From assembly GCF_003202155.1 (NCBI RefSeq), contig NZ_QFLI01000004.1, forward strand, positions 390,856 through 454,855: a stretch of DNA of 64,000 nucleotides, in the 5' to 3' direction. This document shows, piece after piece, positions 48,636-58,290 of the stretch. Under the pieces are notes generated by a model that saw nothing but the letters and a program-made list of their open reading frames with translations, made no database searches and was not told where the DNA came from. The translations under genes were made by a program, and so were the position numbers. The stretch's first letter is position 1, and each line of letters begins with the position of its first letter. This DNA comes from Marinifilum breve. GTDB lineage: Bacteria; Bacteroidota; Bacteroidia; Bacteroidales; Marinifilaceae.

Positions 48636-51635
48636 ATGCCCCAACGAATGAAGAACTTACTCCTATTGCTGGTATGCGTTGTAATTGCAACTCACAGCTA
48701 CTCTTCCCCCGATTCTGAACCCTTTGGTAAAAAAACGGTAACATCAGATTTAAATAAATTACATCGTGAAGCCGAATCTTACTACTACAAAAACAATCCA
48801 AAAGCATTAGCAAAAGCAAAGCTATTGGCTGATAAATCTTTGGCTGCAGAACAAATGGATAAATTTGCATTTGCAAATGAGTTAATGGGGCGAATTTATC
48901 TTTTCCAAGGGGACATGGAAAAAGCACAAAACTGTTTTGACTCATCGTTTGATTACTGGGAAAGTGTAAGAGATACAACCAGAATCAGTTTTCTGTACAG
49001 CTACTATGGAGAGCTAAATTTTAGAAAGTGTAATTACGCTAAAGCGGATAGATTTTACAACAAAAGTTTAGAGCTTAAAAAGCAACAACGGGATACACTT
49101 TCCTATGCCTACAGTTATAATGCGTTGGGCAATGTACAATTCGAAACCTGTCATTATACCGAAGCTCTAACATTTTACCTTAAAGCACTCAACTTAAATC
49201 GAAAGCACCAAAATATTTCAGGAATTTGCTACTCTTTAAATGCACTTGGAACAACCTATAAGGAAATCAACAAAACCGATCTTGCCATAGAGTATTTTAA
49301 CAAGGCATTACAACTAGGTGAAGAGAATAACCTGATAAAAAATATTGCCTACAGCTTAAATCAATTGGCTGCATTACAAAACACTTTGGGCAATAGAAAT
49401 ACAGCTATCGAACTATTTACCAAGTCGTTGAATTTGAGTTTTGAACTTGAATCAAAAAGTGGAATGGCAAGTTCATACATGGGAATGGGAGAAGTATTCC
49501 AATCGATGAATCAAAACGACAAATCAATTGAATATCAACACAAAGCATTAAAACTTTTTAAAGAATTAGAATCAAAGAAGAACATTGCAAAGTGCTATGA
49601 AAATTTAGGATTGATTTCCTATTCTATGCGTGATTATAAACTCGCCATAGAAAACTATCTTCAAGCCATTGATTTAACCAATCAAATAGGATATGCCAAG
49701 GGAACGGCAAATGTATTTAGACTAATTGGGAATGCGTATCTTAAACTAAATAATTTTGATTTGGCTCTTACCAATTACGAAAGATCACTTCAAATTCAAA
49801 AATCAATTGACAACCTAAAAGGCATAGCTTCCTGTTATACCAATATTGGACTCATTTATATAAAGAAACAAAACTTTAACAAGGCTGAAAAGTATTTAAA
49901 TTTATCAGTTGAAATTAATAAGAACACTGGTAACTTAGGGGGATTAGGTTCTGTTTATAACAACTTAGCTGCTCTATACCGAGAAAAAAAAGATACCAAT
50001 CAGGCCATTCATTATTTAAAGAATAGTCTGAACTTAGCTCAAAAGATAAATCGTAAGACCTTAATTGCAGAGAATTATCGTAACCTTTCTGACATCTTCG
50101 AGGAAAAGAACGATTACAATCAATCACTTCAATATTACAAAGAATATGTGAAGATTTACAATCAGTTGTATAATGCCCAGGCTGAAAACAGAATTGGTTG
50201 GATTCAAATGCAAAATGAAAAGGAAAAAAGAGAAAATCTTGTTCAGCTACACGCCAAAGAGCAGTTCTTAAAAGAAGAAAAACTAAAAAAAGAAAGACTC
50301 ACCAATACGTTTCTTATTGTCATTGTTGGCTTAATCATTCTCTTTTCGGGAGTCGTTTACCGTTTTTATATCATTGCAAAAAAGTCGAACAAAAATTTAA
50401 ACCTTGAAATCGAGGAACGAAAAAAAGCAGAATCTCTTCTTGCTGATCACCAAAAGAACCTTGAAAGTTTGGTAAAAATTAGAACTCTTGAATTGTTAAA
50501 AGCTAAAGAAAAAGCAGAACAAGCAGATAGATTAAAAACTTCGTTTCTGGCTAATATGTCTCACGAAATTCGAACGCCAATGAATGCTATTATTGGCTTC
50601 TCGAAATTAATGGCATTTACCAACTCTAAAGAAAAACATCAGTACTATACAAATATTATCAATGATAATGGACACATACTCCTTACTCTGGTCAACGATA
50701 TCATTGATATTTCAATGATTGAATCGAAGCAGCTTAAGATTAAGAAGTCTAACTTTTATGTATATCCTGTTCTTGAAGAACTTCGACAAGTTTTCGAAGA
50801 GCAAAAAATAAAAAATGGCAAAACTGATGTAAAAATCAATTTGCACATTCCTGAAAGAATTGAGAATATCTCTGTTTACTCCGATCAAATTAGATTAAAA
50901 CAAATTCTGATTAACCTGCTTCGCAATGCCATTAAATTCACTGATAGAGGAAGTATTTATTTCGGTATTGAAGTTATTGAAAATCATTTAAGATTTTTTG
51001 TAAAAGATACAGGTATTGGAATTCCATATAAAGATCAGGCTTTAATTTATGATCGATTCAGACAAGCAAGTAACAATGGTGTTGAGCATGGTGGAACAGG
51101 CTTGGGGTTAACCATCTCGAAAAGCCTAACAGAATTGCTCGGAGGAAAAATATGGTTTACTTCTGATCCTGATAAAGGAAGTGAATTCTATGTTGAATTT
51201 GTAATTGATGACGAAACCATTGTACAAAACAAAACCATTGGCAAAGAAAATAACCCACTTGATTTTTCAGGAAAAAATATCCTTGTTGCTGAAGATGTTG
51301 AATCGAATTTCTTATACATCAATGAAGTTCTGAAAAAAGTTAATGCCAACGTGACATGGTCGCAAGATGGTGTAGAAGCCGTTGAGAAATTTCAGGATGA
51401 TCATTTCGATTTGGTTCTTATGGACATCCAATTGCCAAAAATTAATGGATATCAAGCTACAAGAGAAATAAAAAAGAAAAACCCATCGGTTCCTGTTGTG
51501 GCTCAATCTGCTTACGCTTTTCGTGATGAAAGTAATAAAATGACCGAAGCAGGTTGCGATGCCTTTATTGCAAAACCATATACCGAGGAAGAATTACTGG
51601 CCATTATTGAGAAGAATATGCCTCAGAAGAATTAA
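48636..51635 (+). CDS. TPR-repeat hybrid histidine kinase with receiver domain
   Basis: A 999-residue sensor. A signal peptide (MKNLLLLLVCVVIATHSYS) precedes about nine periplasmic TPR units (~60-520; e.g. AYSYNALGNVQFETCHYTEAL). One membrane helix (~555-578) and a coiled coil lead to HisKA with H643 (MSHEIRTPMNAI), the ATPase (DTGIGIP, GGTGLGLTIS) and a receiver with D930 (VLMDIQLP). This layout, TPR outside and phosphorelay inside, is common in Bacteroidota. The ligand or partner of the TPR domain is unknown and no DNA-binding partner is nearby. M5 (48648) is an equally likely start. Confidence 0.92.
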   Translation: MPQRMKNLLLLLVCVVIATHSYSSPDSEPFGKKTVTSDLNKLHREAESYYYKNNPKALAKAKLLADKSLAAEQMDKFAFANELMGRIYLFQGDMEKAQNCFDSSFDYWESVRDTTRISFLYSYYGELNFRKCNYAKADRFYNKSLELKKQQRDTLSYAYSYNALGNVQFETCHYTEALTFYLKALNLNRKHQNISGICYSLNALGTTYKEINKTDLAIEYFNKALQLGEENNLIKNIAYSLNQLAALQNTLGNRNTAIELFTKSLNLSFELESKSGMASSYMGMGEVFQSMNQNDKSIEYQHKALKLFKELESKKNIAKCYENLGLISYSMRDYKLAIENYLQAIDLTNQIGYAKGTANVFRLIGNAYLKLNNFDLALTNYERSLQIQKSIDNLKGIASCYTNIGLIYIKKQNFNKAEKYLNLSVEINKNTGNLGGLGSVYNNLAALYREKKDTNQAIHYLKNSLNLAQKINRKTLIAENYRNLSDIFEEKNDYNQSLQYYKEYVKIYNQLYNAQAENRIGWIQMQNEKEKRENLVQLHAKEQFLKEEKLKKERLTNTFLIVIVGLIILFSGVVYRFYIIAKKSNKNLNLEIEERKKAESLLADHQKNLESLVKIRTLELLKAKEKAEQADRLKTSFLANMSHEIRTPMNAIIGFSKLMAFTNSKEKHQYYTNIINDNGHILLTLVNDIIDISMIESKQLKIKKSNFYVYPVLEELRQVFEEQKIKNGKTDVKINLHIPERIENISVYSDQIRLKQILINLLRNAIKFTDRGSIYFGIEVIENHLRFFVKDTGIGIPYKDQALIYDRFRQASNNGVEHGGTGLGLTISKSLTELLGGKIWFTSDPDKGSEFYVEFVIDDETIVQNKTIGKENNPLDFSGKNILVAEDVESNFLYINEVLKKVNANVTWSQDGVEAVEKFQDDHFDLVLMDIQLPKINGYQATREIKKKNPSVPVVAQSAYAFRDESNKMTEAGCDAFIAKPYTEEELLAIIEKNMPQKN

Positions 51636-51680
51636 ATTTCTTCAGATGTAAAAAGATATTCTCACTCAAAAAACTAATTT

Positions 51681-51710
51681 AGTGTCAAAGCTTTTTTGAC
51701 ACTTTTTTTT
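51681..51710 (+). terminator. Terminator of the TPR kinase gene
   Basis: AGTGTCAAA / TTTGACACT stem with a 5-nt loop and eight T, 46 nt past the stop. Confidence 0.85.
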
Positions 51711-51728
51711 ACCCTAAATAAACCAATC

Positions 51729-52721
51729 ATGAAAAACTTAAACCTGCTGTTATCGGCACTACTTTCAATTTTTATCATTTCATGTAACAACCCAACCAAA
51801 GAACCTACACAGTTGGAATATGCCCTTTGCATTCATGGTGGTGCAGGTACTATTCTTAAAAAAAACATGAGTGCTGAGCGTGAAAAAGAATACTTCAACA
51901 AACTGGATGAAGCCTTAAGCATTGGAGATTCTGTTCTAAAAAATGGAGGATCAGCACTTGATGCCGTTGAGCTTACAATACATGTACTTGAAAATTCTCC
52001 ACTTTTTAATGCTGGTAAAGGTTCTGTATTTACCCATTCTGGTAAAAATGAACTCGATGCTTCGATAATGTGGGGTAAAGACCTGAATGCAGGTGCGGTT
52101 GCGGGAGTTGGTAATATCAAAAATCCAATTAGTGCTGCCCGAAAAGTGATGGAAAACTCTGAACATGTAATGTTAAGTGGTAAAGGAGCTTCAATATTTG
52201 CCGAACAAGAAGGGCTTACAATCGTAGATAGTTCCTATTTTTTCACTGAAAGCAGATGGAATTATTTGCAACAAATCTTGAATAAAGAACGTGAAATGAA
52301 AAAAACAGACAGACATGGAACTGTTGGTTGTGTAGCCTTAGACAAGGAGGGGAATTTGGCAGCAGGAACATCAACTGGAGGGATGACCAACAAGCGCTTC
52401 GGACGAATTGGCGATTCTCCAATAATAGGAGCTGGCACATATGCAAATAATAAAACTTGTGCTGTATCCTGTACTGGTCACGGAGAATATTTTATTAGAC
52501 TTGGAATTGCCAGAGATATTGCATCATTAATGGAATATCAAAACTTAAGCTTGGATGATGCTACAAATATTGTATTAGATAAATTGAATCAAATTAATGG
52601 TTTAGGTGGTTTTGTTGCACTAGATAAATATGGTAATCCAGCTATGAAAATGAATACCTCAGGAATGTATAGAGGCTATGTAAATTCTAAAGGAGTAAAG
52701 GAAAAATATATGTACAAGTAA
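51729..52721 (+). CDS. Isoaspartyl peptidase/L-asparaginase, lipoprotein
   Basis: A 330-residue Ntn hydrolase of the plant-type asparaginase family. The start at 51729 puts the lipobox IISC (C19) in the right place; the longer frame from 51696 is less likely. The nucleophile after autocleavage is T198 (RHGTVGCVALD), preceded by the linker expected between alpha and beta chains; substrate motifs GGAG near 38, NAGKGSVFT and TSTGGMTNKRFGRIGDSPI are present. It hydrolyses isoaspartyl dipeptides or asparagine. The lipid anchor places it in the envelope, probably for peptide scavenging. A TAATTCGA inverted repeat overlaps the stop (52719-52757). Confidence 0.93.
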   Translation: MKNLNLLLSALLSIFIISCNNPTKEPTQLEYALCIHGGAGTILKKNMSAEREKEYFNKLDEALSIGDSVLKNGGSALDAVELTIHVLENSPLFNAGKGSVFTHSGKNELDASIMWGKDLNAGAVAGVGNIKNPISAARKVMENSEHVMLSGKGASIFAEQEGLTIVDSSYFFTESRWNYLQQILNKEREMKKTDRHGTVGCVALDKEGNLAAGTSTGGMTNKRFGRIGDSPIIGAGTYANNKTCAVSCTGHGEYFIRLGIARDIASLMEYQNLSLDDATNIVLDKLNQINGLGGFVALDKYGNPAMKMNTSGMYRGYVNSKGVKEKYMYK

Positions 52722-52803
52722 TTCGATTTAATTTTGATGATTAATTATTTCGAATTAACTTCAGTATACAAAAGAAATTAAGTCACCTTTAAACCTTAAC
52801 AAC

Positions 52804-53145
52804 ATGACAATTAATTTGAACGGAAAATGGAGAAATCAGTACAATTCAGAAATGGATTTAGCTGTAGTTGATAATCGTGTAAGTGGAACCTTTCAAACCG
52901 CCATTGGCCAGCCTAGTTTTGAAGAAAAATTCGAAATTAGTGGGAAAATCAATAACAATGTAATTGCTTTTATGGTAGACTTTGGAAAGTATGGATCTTT
53001 AGCTTGCTGGACTGGACGATTTGAGCTTGATGAAATAGGACCTGTTATTCATACCATGTGGCATTTATCGCAAAGCGAAGGAGGAGAAGAAGAACAGATG
53101 GCCAAAGCCATTCTTACTGGCGTAGGAACTTTCAGAAAACCCTAA
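52804..53145 (+). CDS. Avidin/streptavidin-family protein
   Basis: A 113-residue protein without signal peptide. Avidin-family landmarks are in order: LNGKWRNQYNS (N11, S15), VSGTFQT (F30, T32), FMVDFGKYGSLACWTG (W69), TMWHL (W86) and the end GVGTFRKP. Compared with streptavidin as I recall it, W79, W120 and D128 of the biotin pocket appear as F60, A100 and G108, and Tyr43 as F30. Biotin affinity is therefore probably lower, or the ligand differs. The lack of a signal peptide suggests a cytosolic location, unusual for avidins, unless a leader lies upstream. Known family role: biotin binding. Confidence 0.85.
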   Translation: MTINLNGKWRNQYNSEMDLAVVDNRVSGTFQTAIGQPSFEEKFEISGKINNNVIAFMVDFGKYGSLACWTGRFELDEIGPVIHTMWHLSQSEGGEEEQMAKAILTGVGTFRKP

Positions 53146-53164
53146 TCTCAAATATGGACTAAAA

Positions 53165-53196
53165 CAAAAGGAGTTTGAATATTCAAACTCCTTTTG
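53165..53196 (+). terminator. Bidirectional terminator, 32-bp perfect palindrome
   Basis: CAAAAGGAGTTTGAAT followed by its exact complement, then TTTTTATTTT on the plus strand. It terminates the avidin-like gene and probably the convergent small gene too. Confidence 0.9.
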
Positions 53197-53199
53197 TTT

Positions 53200-53493
53200 T
53201 TATTTTACTTGAATATCAAGTCCATCAATTTTTTCCAACAAATCATGGGTTGATTTCAACAAATCATCGTAGATAGATTTAAAATGCGATTTAATTTCCT
53301 TTGCATTTTTTCCTGTCAACCTATCATTAATTCTTGCGATATAATCATTTCTAGAACTTACTGCGCTATTCATTATTTCAAAAATCTGATCAGAATTTTT
53401 CTCTCCGAAAAATTCAAGATGAATCATTCCTCTCATTACTATTTCATTAGTAAGAAAGTTTACATCTTTTTTGAACTCTTTTTTACTTGCCAT
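53200..53493 (-). CDS. Small conserved-looking hypothetical protein
   Basis: A 97-residue, soluble, helical protein (MASKKEFKKDVNFLTNEIVMRGMIHLEFFGEK...) rich in Lys, Asp and Glu. No signal, membrane segment or known motif. It converges on the avidin-like gene and shares the 32-bp terminator palindrome. Its amino-acid composition is protein-like, which favours a real gene. Similar short helical proteins are common in Bacteroidota, but I cannot name a family. Confidence 0.65.
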   Translation of the reverse strand: MASKKEFKKDVNFLTNEIVMRGMIHLEFFGEKNSDQIFEIMNSAVSSRNDYIARINDRLTGKNAKEIKSHFKSIYDDLLKSTHDLLEKIDGLDIQVK

Positions 53494-53649
53494 ATGTGAT
53501 GTTTTTTATTTGATATATGCTAAAATACAAATTAAACTGAACAAACTACTACCCTATCGCCTTGTTTAAATTATTTGTTTGGAATTGGATATACTGGCAA
53601 ATAACGCTTATTTTGCAATATAAGAGATCAGATTAGAGGCGATACGATT

Positions 53650-54471
53650 ATGAGCGAATGTTTCCAATATTTATACCTGCACAACGATAAACTAAAAGCA
53701 TCCGAAAATTTTAAAGATTCTTATCTTTTGAAAGGAACTTCCTTGTATGAGGTGGTAAGAATTATATCTGGCAAAGCAGTTTTTCTAGGCGAACATTATT
53801 CCCGACTAACAAAATCAGCAAAAAAGGTAGGTTCGGAAATAATTTACAACTTTGATCAAGTAAAAGATTGTATAAAAACCTTGGTAGAAAAGAACGACTG
53901 CAAAGAAGGAAATATTAAGTTGGTCTTTAATTTTGATGGTAAAGACAAAAATTTCTATGCCTATTTCGTTAAGCATTCCTATCCAACTGCAGATCAATAC
54001 AAGAATGGAATTAGAACTCTAATCCATCAGGCAGAAAGACCAACCCCAACAGCTAAAGTTTACAATCACAAGTTGCGTTCAAAAACCAATAATCTTATTG
54101 CTGAAGCGGATATTTTTGAAGTAATTCTTCTGAACAAACTTGGTAATATTACAGAAGGAAGTCGCTCCAATTTATTTTTTATTAAAGATAATGAACTATA
54201 TACTTCTCCGGACAATGAAGTGCTTAATGGAATTGTGCGAAGTAAAGTCTTAAAAATTGCAGGGCAGCTTAACATTCCAATCCATTACAGATCGATAGCA
54301 TATGAGGAAATCCCAAAATACGAGGCTGCTTTTTTAACTGGCACATCACCTATGGTGTTACCAATAAGCAGGATCAATTCGATAAGCTTTTCGGTAGAAC
54401 ACCAATTGCTTTTTGACATTTTTGAGACTTATGACAAGATGGTTCAGGAAAACCTAAATCAAATTTGCTAA
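53650..54471 (+). CDS. Class IV aminotransferase-like PLP enzyme
   Basis: A 273-residue fold-type IV PLP protein. Phosphate-side motif GEHYSRL (48-53), candidate Schiff-base Lys K141 in VYNHKLRSKTNN, and the signature NITEGSRSNLFF (166-177, with E169) match branched-chain aminotransferase / 4-amino-4-deoxychorismate lyase family members. Final strand LTGTSPMVLPI is standard. Which reaction it catalyses (BCAA transamination, PabC lyase or D-amino acid transamination) cannot be decided from sequence alone; no pab or ilv gene is adjacent. Its stop is 1 nt from the convergent kinase stop. Confidence 0.85.
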   Translation: MSECFQYLYLHNDKLKASENFKDSYLLKGTSLYEVVRIISGKAVFLGEHYSRLTKSAKKVGSEIIYNFDQVKDCIKTLVEKNDCKEGNIKLVFNFDGKDKNFYAYFVKHSYPTADQYKNGIRTLIHQAERPTPTAKVYNHKLRSKTNNLIAEADIFEVILLNKLGNITEGSRSNLFFIKDNELYTSPDNEVLNGIVRSKVLKIAGQLNIPIHYRSIAYEEIPKYEAAFLTGTSPMVLPISRINSISFSVEHQLLFDIFETYDKMVQENLNQIC

Positions 54472-54472
54472 G

Positions 54473-57472
54473 TTATAATTCCAAGTTTGGGAATCCCAAA
54501 ACTGTTTTTACTCCAGAAAAATTTGTTTTAGATTCAACACATTCATTTATCTGATAAGAATAAGTTTTACCATTGGTCAGAACCTTATTAAGTAATTTCA
54601 TTCGATCGCAAGTTATCTGCAGTGAATTGCCTTTTACTATTTCCGATTCAGCATTTGTAAGTTCAACTTTTCTATTTCCCAATCCATTGTCTATAATTTC
54701 ACATTTTAGATAGCCATCATCTTCCAAAATAAAACGAATTACTATCTTCCCATGTCGATCAAGTTTACTGATTCCATTTCTTATGGCATGCTCTAAAAAT
54801 GGTTGAATTAACATAGGTGGTATCTTAATATCCAATGAGTTTATTTTATCATCCAAATTAATTTGAAATGTAAATTTCTCTTCAAATCGCATTTGCTCCA
54901 GCTTCAGATATAATTTTAAATAAGACACCTCTTCGCTTAATGATATCAAGTTTTTACTGGCATTATTAATATTATTTCTTAAAACCATAGAGAAATCTGA
55001 CAAGTATTCCAATGCTTTATCTTCATCGTCCTCAAGAATATAACTTTGAATAGAATTGAGTGAATTAAAGATAAAATGAGGGTCAAGCTGATGCTGCAGT
55101 GCTCGGATTTTTAAACCAATAACTCGATTAAACTGCTTAGTCCTTTGCTTTTCTTCTAGTTTAACTCTTGATTTAAAAAGATGAATCCCATAATAAGTTA
55201 GTACACCAAGAATACTAATAACTATAAACCAAAACCAAACTGTTTTCCACCAGGCAGTTTCAAGGATTATATCAATTGTATATTTTCCAAGCTTTCCAGA
55301 ACTCAATTTCCTGGCTTCAATCTCAAAGGTATATTCTCCTCCTCTTAAATTTGAATAAACCACCTCATCCGACTTTACCCAATCGGACCAATGGTTATCC
55401 AAACCTACCAATCGATATCGATACCTGATATTTTCCAATGCATCACAATACATCATACCATAATGTAATCTAAAATAATTCTCATTGTAACTTAAATGAA
55501 TAGGATTGTTAGGAGTTTTTGTCCATTTATCAAATTCTGATTTTTTCAATCTCCAATTGCTATCTTTCACCTTTACTTCCAATAAAATTGGTGTATAAGC
55601 TGCATTGTCACTAATAAAATCGTTGGCTTCAATTTTCATTAAAGCATAATTTGACTTCACCCATATGTTATCATATTCATCAACAACTGATTCTTTTCCT
55701 CTAAACTCTACCTTTTTATTTGCATTCCAAAATCTATATTTCACAACAGAATCTGGATGCCACGTTTTATAGTCAAATCTATGCACTCCTAAATTGGTTC
55801 CACACCAAATAGAACCATCTTTATGATATTGAAATCCATGAACAGAAATCCCCTCCAATCCATCACCTTGATCAAGAGAATCTATAATGACCAACTCATC
55901 TCCTTCACTTTTTAACTTGTAAACAATGCCATTATTTCCTCCTGCAATTATGCATGAATCAGGTAAAACAAGCATATCATTAACAACATTATGGATTCCA
56001 ATGTTATTTCGGCCAAATTTCTTGACTCCGTTCCCTCCAAATCGATAAATTCCATGAGTTTCTGTTGCCACCCAAATGTAGGAGTCAAACTCAATTATTT
56101 TGGTTATTTCAACTTCCTCCCCTTTCGATAAATTCCACTTTGTATCTAAAGAATTATTTCTTATTCCACAAGTAAAAAACTGAGTCCCATCATAGCAAAA
56201 TAAATTTCCATTCGATATAACTATAAAATTTGTAGCCACAGCTATATTTTTATAGGTAAGCATATACGAATTGCAATTCCAAGTATAAAAACCATAATTA
56301 GTGGCAACCCAAATTGTATTACCTTTTAGTTCAATATCATTAATAATAAGCTCTTTTTTCTTTTTCGATTTTGGAAGTAATTTGAGAAACTCTTTCTGGT
56401 TTATGGAGTTAATTACTTTTTCATTCTTAATTTTCGCAATATTATTTCTTCCAGCTACTATTATAGAACCATCCGAATAAGAAAGTAGATCTACAATCTG
56501 GTTAGAACCTGGTATTAAAGATGACACATCATACAACGTAAATATTGATTGCTTCAAACTGATTAGTCCATGATTTCTAGTCCCTAACCAAACATCCCCC
56601 ATCAGGCTGTGCTTAAACATACATTGAACAAAAACATCATCCAAACCGTTCTCCGCAAGAAGATCCACACAAATATTATTTCTTATAGAAAGCAACTTTC
56701 TAAACTCAAATCCATTTTGAAAGTAACGCAGCAAAACAATTCTCTCATTCTTATCGAACAAGACGGTTAACACATCACAAACAACTTTCTGATTATCTAA
56801 CGCCAGAAATACCTTTTGCCCCACTTCAACTTCTCCGTAAAATCGTTTTCCAAATTCCAGAAACTGAGGTTTGGCATTATCTATATTTGTAAGAACACCT
56901 GATTCAAGTCTATAAGATCCTTGCTCTAATTTAGGTAAAATTATTGTTCCTTTATTACTCGATATAGTCTCTAAAATATTTAACTCTTTCGTCCCTTCAA
57001 TTAGGAAAAACTCACAGAGTGTATCTAGTCTATTTGACAAGTAAATTCCATTTGAAGTTCCTACAATTAAATTGTTGGCGAATATATCTACCGAATGAAT
57101 ATCATTAAAATCATTACCCTTTGAAGTAGAAATGACCTCTAGATTATCTCCATCGAATTCACATATTCCAACCCCTGTCGCTGCTATTATTAAGCTTCCA
57201 TTTTTATTCTCAGTAATACTAGTTACCTTTTCCCCTTGCAACCGATTTAGTTCTTTTCTATATTTTACCTCAAAGCCATTAAATTCGCATAATCCAGCAT
57301 CTGTAGCCAACCAAATCATCCCTCTGGAATCCTCAAAAATATGATTTACACAATTACAAGGCAATCCATCCAGTTGAGTAAAATCACCTGTTGAACTATA
57401 AGCAGCAATTCCATTAAAAGCAGCTAAAAAAAGAAGTAGAATGGTTAGTTGTGTTTTGATTATAAGGTTCAT
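54473..57472 (-). CDS. Propeller-type sensor with LytS-like histidine kinase
   Basis: A 999-residue sensor. After a signal peptide (1-24), periplasmic two-component-regulator propeller repeats (e.g. HIFEDSRGMIWLATDAG, DEYDNIWV) span ~30-660. A Y_Y_Y Ig-like domain (~680-740, YRYRLVGLDNHWSDW) and one membrane helix (~742-765) follow. The cytoplasmic part is a His_kinase domain with H799 (LDPHFIFNSLNS) and an ATPase (IDNGLGNRK). The LytS-type kinase normally pairs with a LytTR response regulator, which is not adjacent. HTCS-like sensing of a polysaccharide is possible but no utilisation locus is seen. Own promoter and a palindrome upstream. Confidence 0.92.
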   Translation of the reverse strand: MNLIIKTQLTILLLFLAAFNGIAAYSSTGDFTQLDGLPCNCVNHIFEDSRGMIWLATDAGLCEFNGFEVKYRKELNRLQGEKVTSITENKNGSLIIAATGVGICEFDGDNLEVISTSKGNDFNDIHSVDIFANNLIVGTSNGIYLSNRLDTLCEFFLIEGTKELNILETISSNKGTIILPKLEQGSYRLESGVLTNIDNAKPQFLEFGKRFYGEVEVGQKVFLALDNQKVVCDVLTVLFDKNERIVLLRYFQNGFEFRKLLSIRNNICVDLLAENGLDDVFVQCMFKHSLMGDVWLGTRNHGLISLKQSIFTLYDVSSLIPGSNQIVDLLSYSDGSIIVAGRNNIAKIKNEKVINSINQKEFLKLLPKSKKKKELIINDIELKGNTIWVATNYGFYTWNCNSYMLTYKNIAVATNFIVISNGNLFCYDGTQFFTCGIRNNSLDTKWNLSKGEEVEITKIIEFDSYIWVATETHGIYRFGGNGVKKFGRNNIGIHNVVNDMLVLPDSCIIAGGNNGIVYKLKSEGDELVIIDSLDQGDGLEGISVHGFQYHKDGSIWCGTNLGVHRFDYKTWHPDSVVKYRFWNANKKVEFRGKESVVDEYDNIWVKSNYALMKIEANDFISDNAAYTPILLEVKVKDSNWRLKKSEFDKWTKTPNNPIHLSYNENYFRLHYGMMYCDALENIRYRYRLVGLDNHWSDWVKSDEVVYSNLRGGEYTFEIEARKLSSGKLGKYTIDIILETAWWKTVWFWFIVISILGVLTYYGIHLFKSRVKLEEKQRTKQFNRVIGLKIRALQHQLDPHFIFNSLNSIQSYILEDDEDKALEYLSDFSMVLRNNINNASKNLISLSEEVSYLKLYLKLEQMRFEEKFTFQINLDDKINSLDIKIPPMLIQPFLEHAIRNGISKLDRHGKIVIRFILEDDGYLKCEIIDNGLGNRKVELTNAESEIVKGNSLQITCDRMKLLNKVLTNGKTYSYQINECVESKTNFSGVKTVLGFPNLEL

Positions 57473-57514
57473 AATACAATTATAATAATTATACTAGGAA
57501 AATTAAGGTGTCAA

Positions 57515-57538
57515 ATGTGTCAAGTTATATTGACACAT
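57515..57538. promoter_or_regulatory. 24-bp palindrome in the leader of the LytS-like kinase
   Basis: ATGTGTCAA and its complement TTGACACAT, 9-bp perfect arms, 6-nt spacer. A third half-site GTGTCAA lies in direct orientation at 57508-57514. It sits between the -7 element and the start codon, a position expected for a repressor or a transcript hairpin. Confidence 0.6.
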
Positions 57539-57548
57539 AACAATCTTT

Positions 57549-57580
57549 CAAAAATATAAACTGAAATCACTATATATCAA
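57549..57580 (-). promoter_or_regulatory. Promoter of the LytS-like kinase gene
   Basis: Minus strand TTG at 57580-57578, 21 nt, then TATTTTTG at 57556-57549, an exact -7 element, 76 nt before the ATG. Confidence 0.55.
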
Positions 57581-57676
57581 CACTTAAACGAACAAATTAA
57601 CATATGCGTCGTAAAAAGAATTATTATTCCATCACAAAAACAGGATAAACTAGAAGTATAGATTTAAACAATAAAC

Positions 57677-57684
57677 TAACTTTG
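57677..57684 (+). promoter_or_regulatory. -7 promoter element of the 57715 gene and downstream kinase
   Basis: TAACTTTG, exact, 30 nt before the ATG; no obvious -33. Confidence 0.55.
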
Positions 57685-57714
57685 CCAATCTGATAACTTA
57701 AAACAACATTAAAT

Positions 57715-58275
57715 ATGCTATTGAACTTAGAAAAAGTAAACATCGGAAAAGCCTTTGAATTGTTTGCATATAATCAAAACTTCAAACTCACAGCATATCC
57801 AAGATTAATAACTCTTTACGCTATAAAAAAAGAATTTAAGCACATTCCTGAATTGAATTGGAAATTTGAGTATGACCATGTAAACGTCAATAAAAACAGA
57901 GTTATCATTGAATATCGACAAAATAAAAGTGAGGATTTTTCTTTCTATTACGAAATTCCTCTTTCTATAAATTTTGAATTACGTGTATTTCTGGCAAAAT
58001 CATCTATTCATTTTATCGACTTGTACAATTTCTTATTATCAAATTCATTAATTAAAGAAAACCAATTCAAGTTAAAAGCGGAATATCATACAATTCCCCA
58101 TTTTGTTATCAATCAAAAAGTGAGGAGATACAATACTGGAATTCTTAATAAAATACAGAACAATAATGATTTTGACGGATTACCGATAGATGACAATATA
58201 AAGAATGAAATTGACCTTGGATTTCAATTTTTTAATCCTATTTTTAATCAGATACTTAGCCAATTCCAAATTTGA
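57715..58275 (+). CDS. Hypothetical protein upstream of a Cache kinase
   Basis: A 186-residue soluble protein (MLLNLEKVNIGKAFELFAYNQNFKLTAYPRL...) with no signal, membrane helix or motif I can name; rich in Asn, Phe and Ile with alternating beta-like stretches in the first half. It has its own -7 element and stops 15 nt before the Cache hybrid kinase, so the two are probably co-transcribed. A role in the same signalling pathway is inference only. Confidence 0.6.
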   Translation: MLLNLEKVNIGKAFELFAYNQNFKLTAYPRLITLYAIKKEFKHIPELNWKFEYDHVNVNKNRVIIEYRQNKSEDFSFYYEIPLSINFELRVFLAKSSIHFIDLYNFLLSNSLIKENQFKLKAEYHTIPHFVINQKVRRYNTGILNKIQNNNDFDGLPIDDNIKNEIDLGFQFFNPIFNQILSQFQI

Positions 58276-58290
58276 TTTCGTAATAGTAAT

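Noticed and set aside
53165-53196. Operator site
   Set aside because: The 32-bp palindrome lies between two convergent stops and is followed by a T-run, so a terminator is the simpler explanation.
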